DNA of 41,216 nt from Pseudonocardia xinjiangensis. GTDB taxonomy: Bacteria; Actinomycetota; Actinomycetes; Mycobacteriales; Pseudonocardiaceae. The stretch is taken from positions 1-41,216 of the forward strand of contig NZ_JAAXKY010000058.1 in assembly GCF_012911925.1 (NCBI RefSeq), read 5' to 3'. Each line of letters starts with the position of its first letter. The first letter of the stretch is position 1. Shown piece after piece: positions 39,809 to 41,216 of this stretch. The translations under genes were made by a program, and so were the position numbers. A model generated the notes under the pieces. That model ran no database searches, was not told the DNA's origin, and saw nothing but the letters and a program-made list of their open reading frames with translations.

Positions 39809-41209
39809 ATGGGCACCGTGCCGGACCGCCTCTCCCCGCTCGATGCGTCGTTCCTCTTCGCGGAACACCGCACGGCAGCGATGCACGTCGGTGCGGTGAT
39901 GACCTTCGACCCACCGGAGCAGGGACCGTTCGACGCCGACGCGTTCACCGAGCTCATCGGCAGCAGGCTCGCGCTCGTCCCGCGGTACCGGCAGAAGGTC
40001 CGCGACGTTCCGGGCCGGCTCGGGCTGCCGGTGTGGGTGGACGACCCGGACTTCGACCTCCGCTTCCACGTCCGGCGCTCGGCGCTGCCCGGACCGGGCA
40101 CCGACGACGTCCTGCGTGACCTCGTCGGCAGGCTGCTGGCCCGCCAGCTCGACCGGTCCCGCCCGCTCTGGGAGGTCTACCTGGTGGAGGGCCTGGCGGC
40201 CGGGCGCTTCGCCGTGGTCACCAAGACCCACCACGCCATGGTCGACGGGCTGGCGTCCATGGACATCGGGGCCGCGCTGCTCGACCTCACGCCGCAGCCG
40301 CGGGAGACCCCGCCCGACGACTGGCGCCCCGCGCCGGAACCCTCGGCACTGGAGCTCGCGGCCATGGCCGCCGCACACTCCCTGCGCCGCCCGCGCGCCG
40401 CGCTCGACGTCGCCGGCCGGGCCGTCGCCGACGTCCGGGAGGCGGCCACGGTCGTCGGGCGCACCGTGGAGGCCGTCCTCGCGGCCGGGCGCACCGCCGC
40501 GGCCACGCGCCCGGTCCAGCCGCTGAACCGGGCCACCGGGGAGCAACGGCGCTACGGCATGGAGCGCACGTCGCTGGCCGACCACCGCGACGTCCGGAAG
40601 AGCCAGGGCGGCACCGTCAACGACGTCGTGCTCGCCGTGGTCGCCGGTGGGCTGCGCCGCTGGCTGATCAGCCGGGGCGAGCCCCTCACCGAAGGCACCA
40701 CCGTGCGCGCGATGGTGCCGGTGAGCGTCCGGGCACGCACCCGCAGCGAGGGCTCGGGCAACAGCATCTCCGCCTACCTCGTGGACCTGCCGGTCGCCGA
40801 GCCGTGCCCGTTGCTGCGCCTCGCCGCCGTGCGCGACGCCATGGAGATCCACAAGCGGAGTGGCCAGGCCGTCGGTGCGGCGGCGCTGGTCGGGCTCGCC
40901 GGGCTCGCCCCACCGATCCTGCACAGCCTCGGCGCGCGGCTGGCCAGCCAGTTCTCCAGCCGCCTCTACAACGTGCTCGTCACCAACGTCCCCGGCCCCC
41001 CACGCCCCCTCTACGCGATGGGCGCCCGGATGCGCGACATGTACCCGGTGGTGCCCCTGGCCGGTGGCCAGGCCGTCGCCATCGGCGTCACCTCCTACGA
41101 CGGCGGGATGCACTACGGCCTCACCGCCGACCGCGACGCCCTCCCCGACGTCGACGTGCTCGCCGGCGCCATGAGCGAGTCGCTGGCGGAACTGCTGGCG
41201 TACTCCTGA
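39809..41209 (+). CDS. wax ester synthase/diacylglycerol acyltransferase (WS/DGAT)
   Basis: The 466-residue product has the catalytic HHxxxDG motif as HHAMVDG (residues 141-147). RLSPLDASFLFAEHRTAAMHVGAVMTF at the N-terminus, TVNDVVLAVVAGGLRRWL in the middle and NVLVTNVPGPPRPLYAMGARM near the end are the family signatures. It esterifies acyl-CoA to diacylglycerol or long-chain alcohols at the membrane or lipid-body surface. The ATG at 39809 is preferred; an in-frame GTG at 39818 is possible. Next to the tmsAB pair it may store 10-methyl acyl chains, which is inference. The gene is complete and ends 7 bases before the window edge. Confidence 0.92.
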   Translation: MGTVPDRLSPLDASFLFAEHRTAAMHVGAVMTFDPPEQGPFDADAFTELIGSRLALVPRYRQKVRDVPGRLGLPVWVDDPDFDLRFHVRRSALPGPGTDDVLRDLVGRLLARQLDRSRPLWEVYLVEGLAAGRFAVVTKTHHAMVDGLASMDIGAALLDLTPQPRETPPDDWRPAPEPSALELAAMAAAHSLRRPRAALDVAGRAVADVREAATVVGRTVEAVLAAGRTAAATRPVQPLNRATGEQRRYGMERTSLADHRDVRKSQGGTVNDVVLAVVAGGLRRWLISRGEPLTEGTTVRAMVPVSVRARTRSEGSGNSISAYLVDLPVAEPCPLLRLAAVRDAMEIHKRSGQAVGAAALVGLAGLAPPILHSLGARLASQFSSRLYNVLVTNVPGPPRPLYAMGARMRDMYPVVPLAGGQAVAIGVTSYDGGMHYGLTADRDALPDVDVLAGAMSESLAELLAYS

Positions 41210-41216
41210 CCCACCC

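Overview
The window looks like a chromosomal segment of a high-GC actinobacterium, most likely Pseudonocardia or a close relative (family Pseudonocardiaceae). Codon third positions are almost all G or C, and GTG starts and 4-base ATGA/GTGA overlaps are common. The marker genes fit this group: a hemE-cgoX-chdC coproporphyrin-dependent haem cluster, a multi-gene Asp23/Gls24 operon, and a TmsA/TmsB-type pair for 10-methyl fatty acids. The species assignment is inference from gene content. No rRNA, tRNA, CRISPR array, transposase or prophage gene was seen.

Layout: (1) 1-5.6 kb holds a partial DUF3000 gene, the haem genes, a secreted hydrolase and msrB. (2) 5.65-7.0 kb holds a small membrane protein and a stand-alone LigD-type polymerase domain. 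(3) 7.0-16.7 kb is a catabolic island. An IclR regulator heads a minus-strand run of 4-base overlaps: IclR, CoA-transferase, CitE-like lyase, cyclase-family hydrolase and MmgE/PrpD protein, followed by an MFS transporter. A flavoprotein and a hydantoinase-like amidohydrolase are transcribed away from it. Four copies of a GTTCC-N7-GGAAC dyad (one degenerate) lie exactly in the three promoter regions of this set. (4) 16.8-21.5 kb holds an SDR, a zinc alcohol dehydrogenase, a class II aldolase, a VOC protein and a class III aminotransferase. (5) 21.7-24.6 kb holds an Ala-rich DUF732-like membrane protein and a lipoprotein hydrolase that appears to have lost its catalytic Ser and His. (6) 24.7-27.7 kb is a seven-gene Asp23/Gls24 envelope-stress operon, including a 59-residue membrane protein and a truncated J-domain-like protein. 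(7) 27.7-31.8 kb holds a RibD-type reductase and a siderophore-type ABC importer behind a DtxR/IdeR-like iron box. (8) 31.8-35.0 kb holds a Uma2 nuclease-fold protein and a phosphate block (PPK2, PiT transporter, DUF47 protein). (9) 35.0-41.2 kb is lipid metabolism: acyl-CoA dehydrogenase, dienelactone hydrolase, the TmsA-TmsB pair and a wax ester/triacylglycerol synthase.

The order and relative strands of DUF3000, hemE, hemY, hemQ, msrB, the hydrolase at 23-24.6 kb and the RibD-like reductase match, as recalled, the Rv2680-to-Rv2671 region of Mycobacterium tuberculosis. The catabolic island and the Asp23 operon would then be insertions into a conserved actinobacterial backbone. The most interesting signals are the IclR-type operator family with its uncharacterised ring-opening pathway, a 22-base-period intergenic repeat found at two loci 12 kb apart, a large dyad in the aldolase/VOC promoter region, and the catalytically dead-looking lipoprotein hydrolase.
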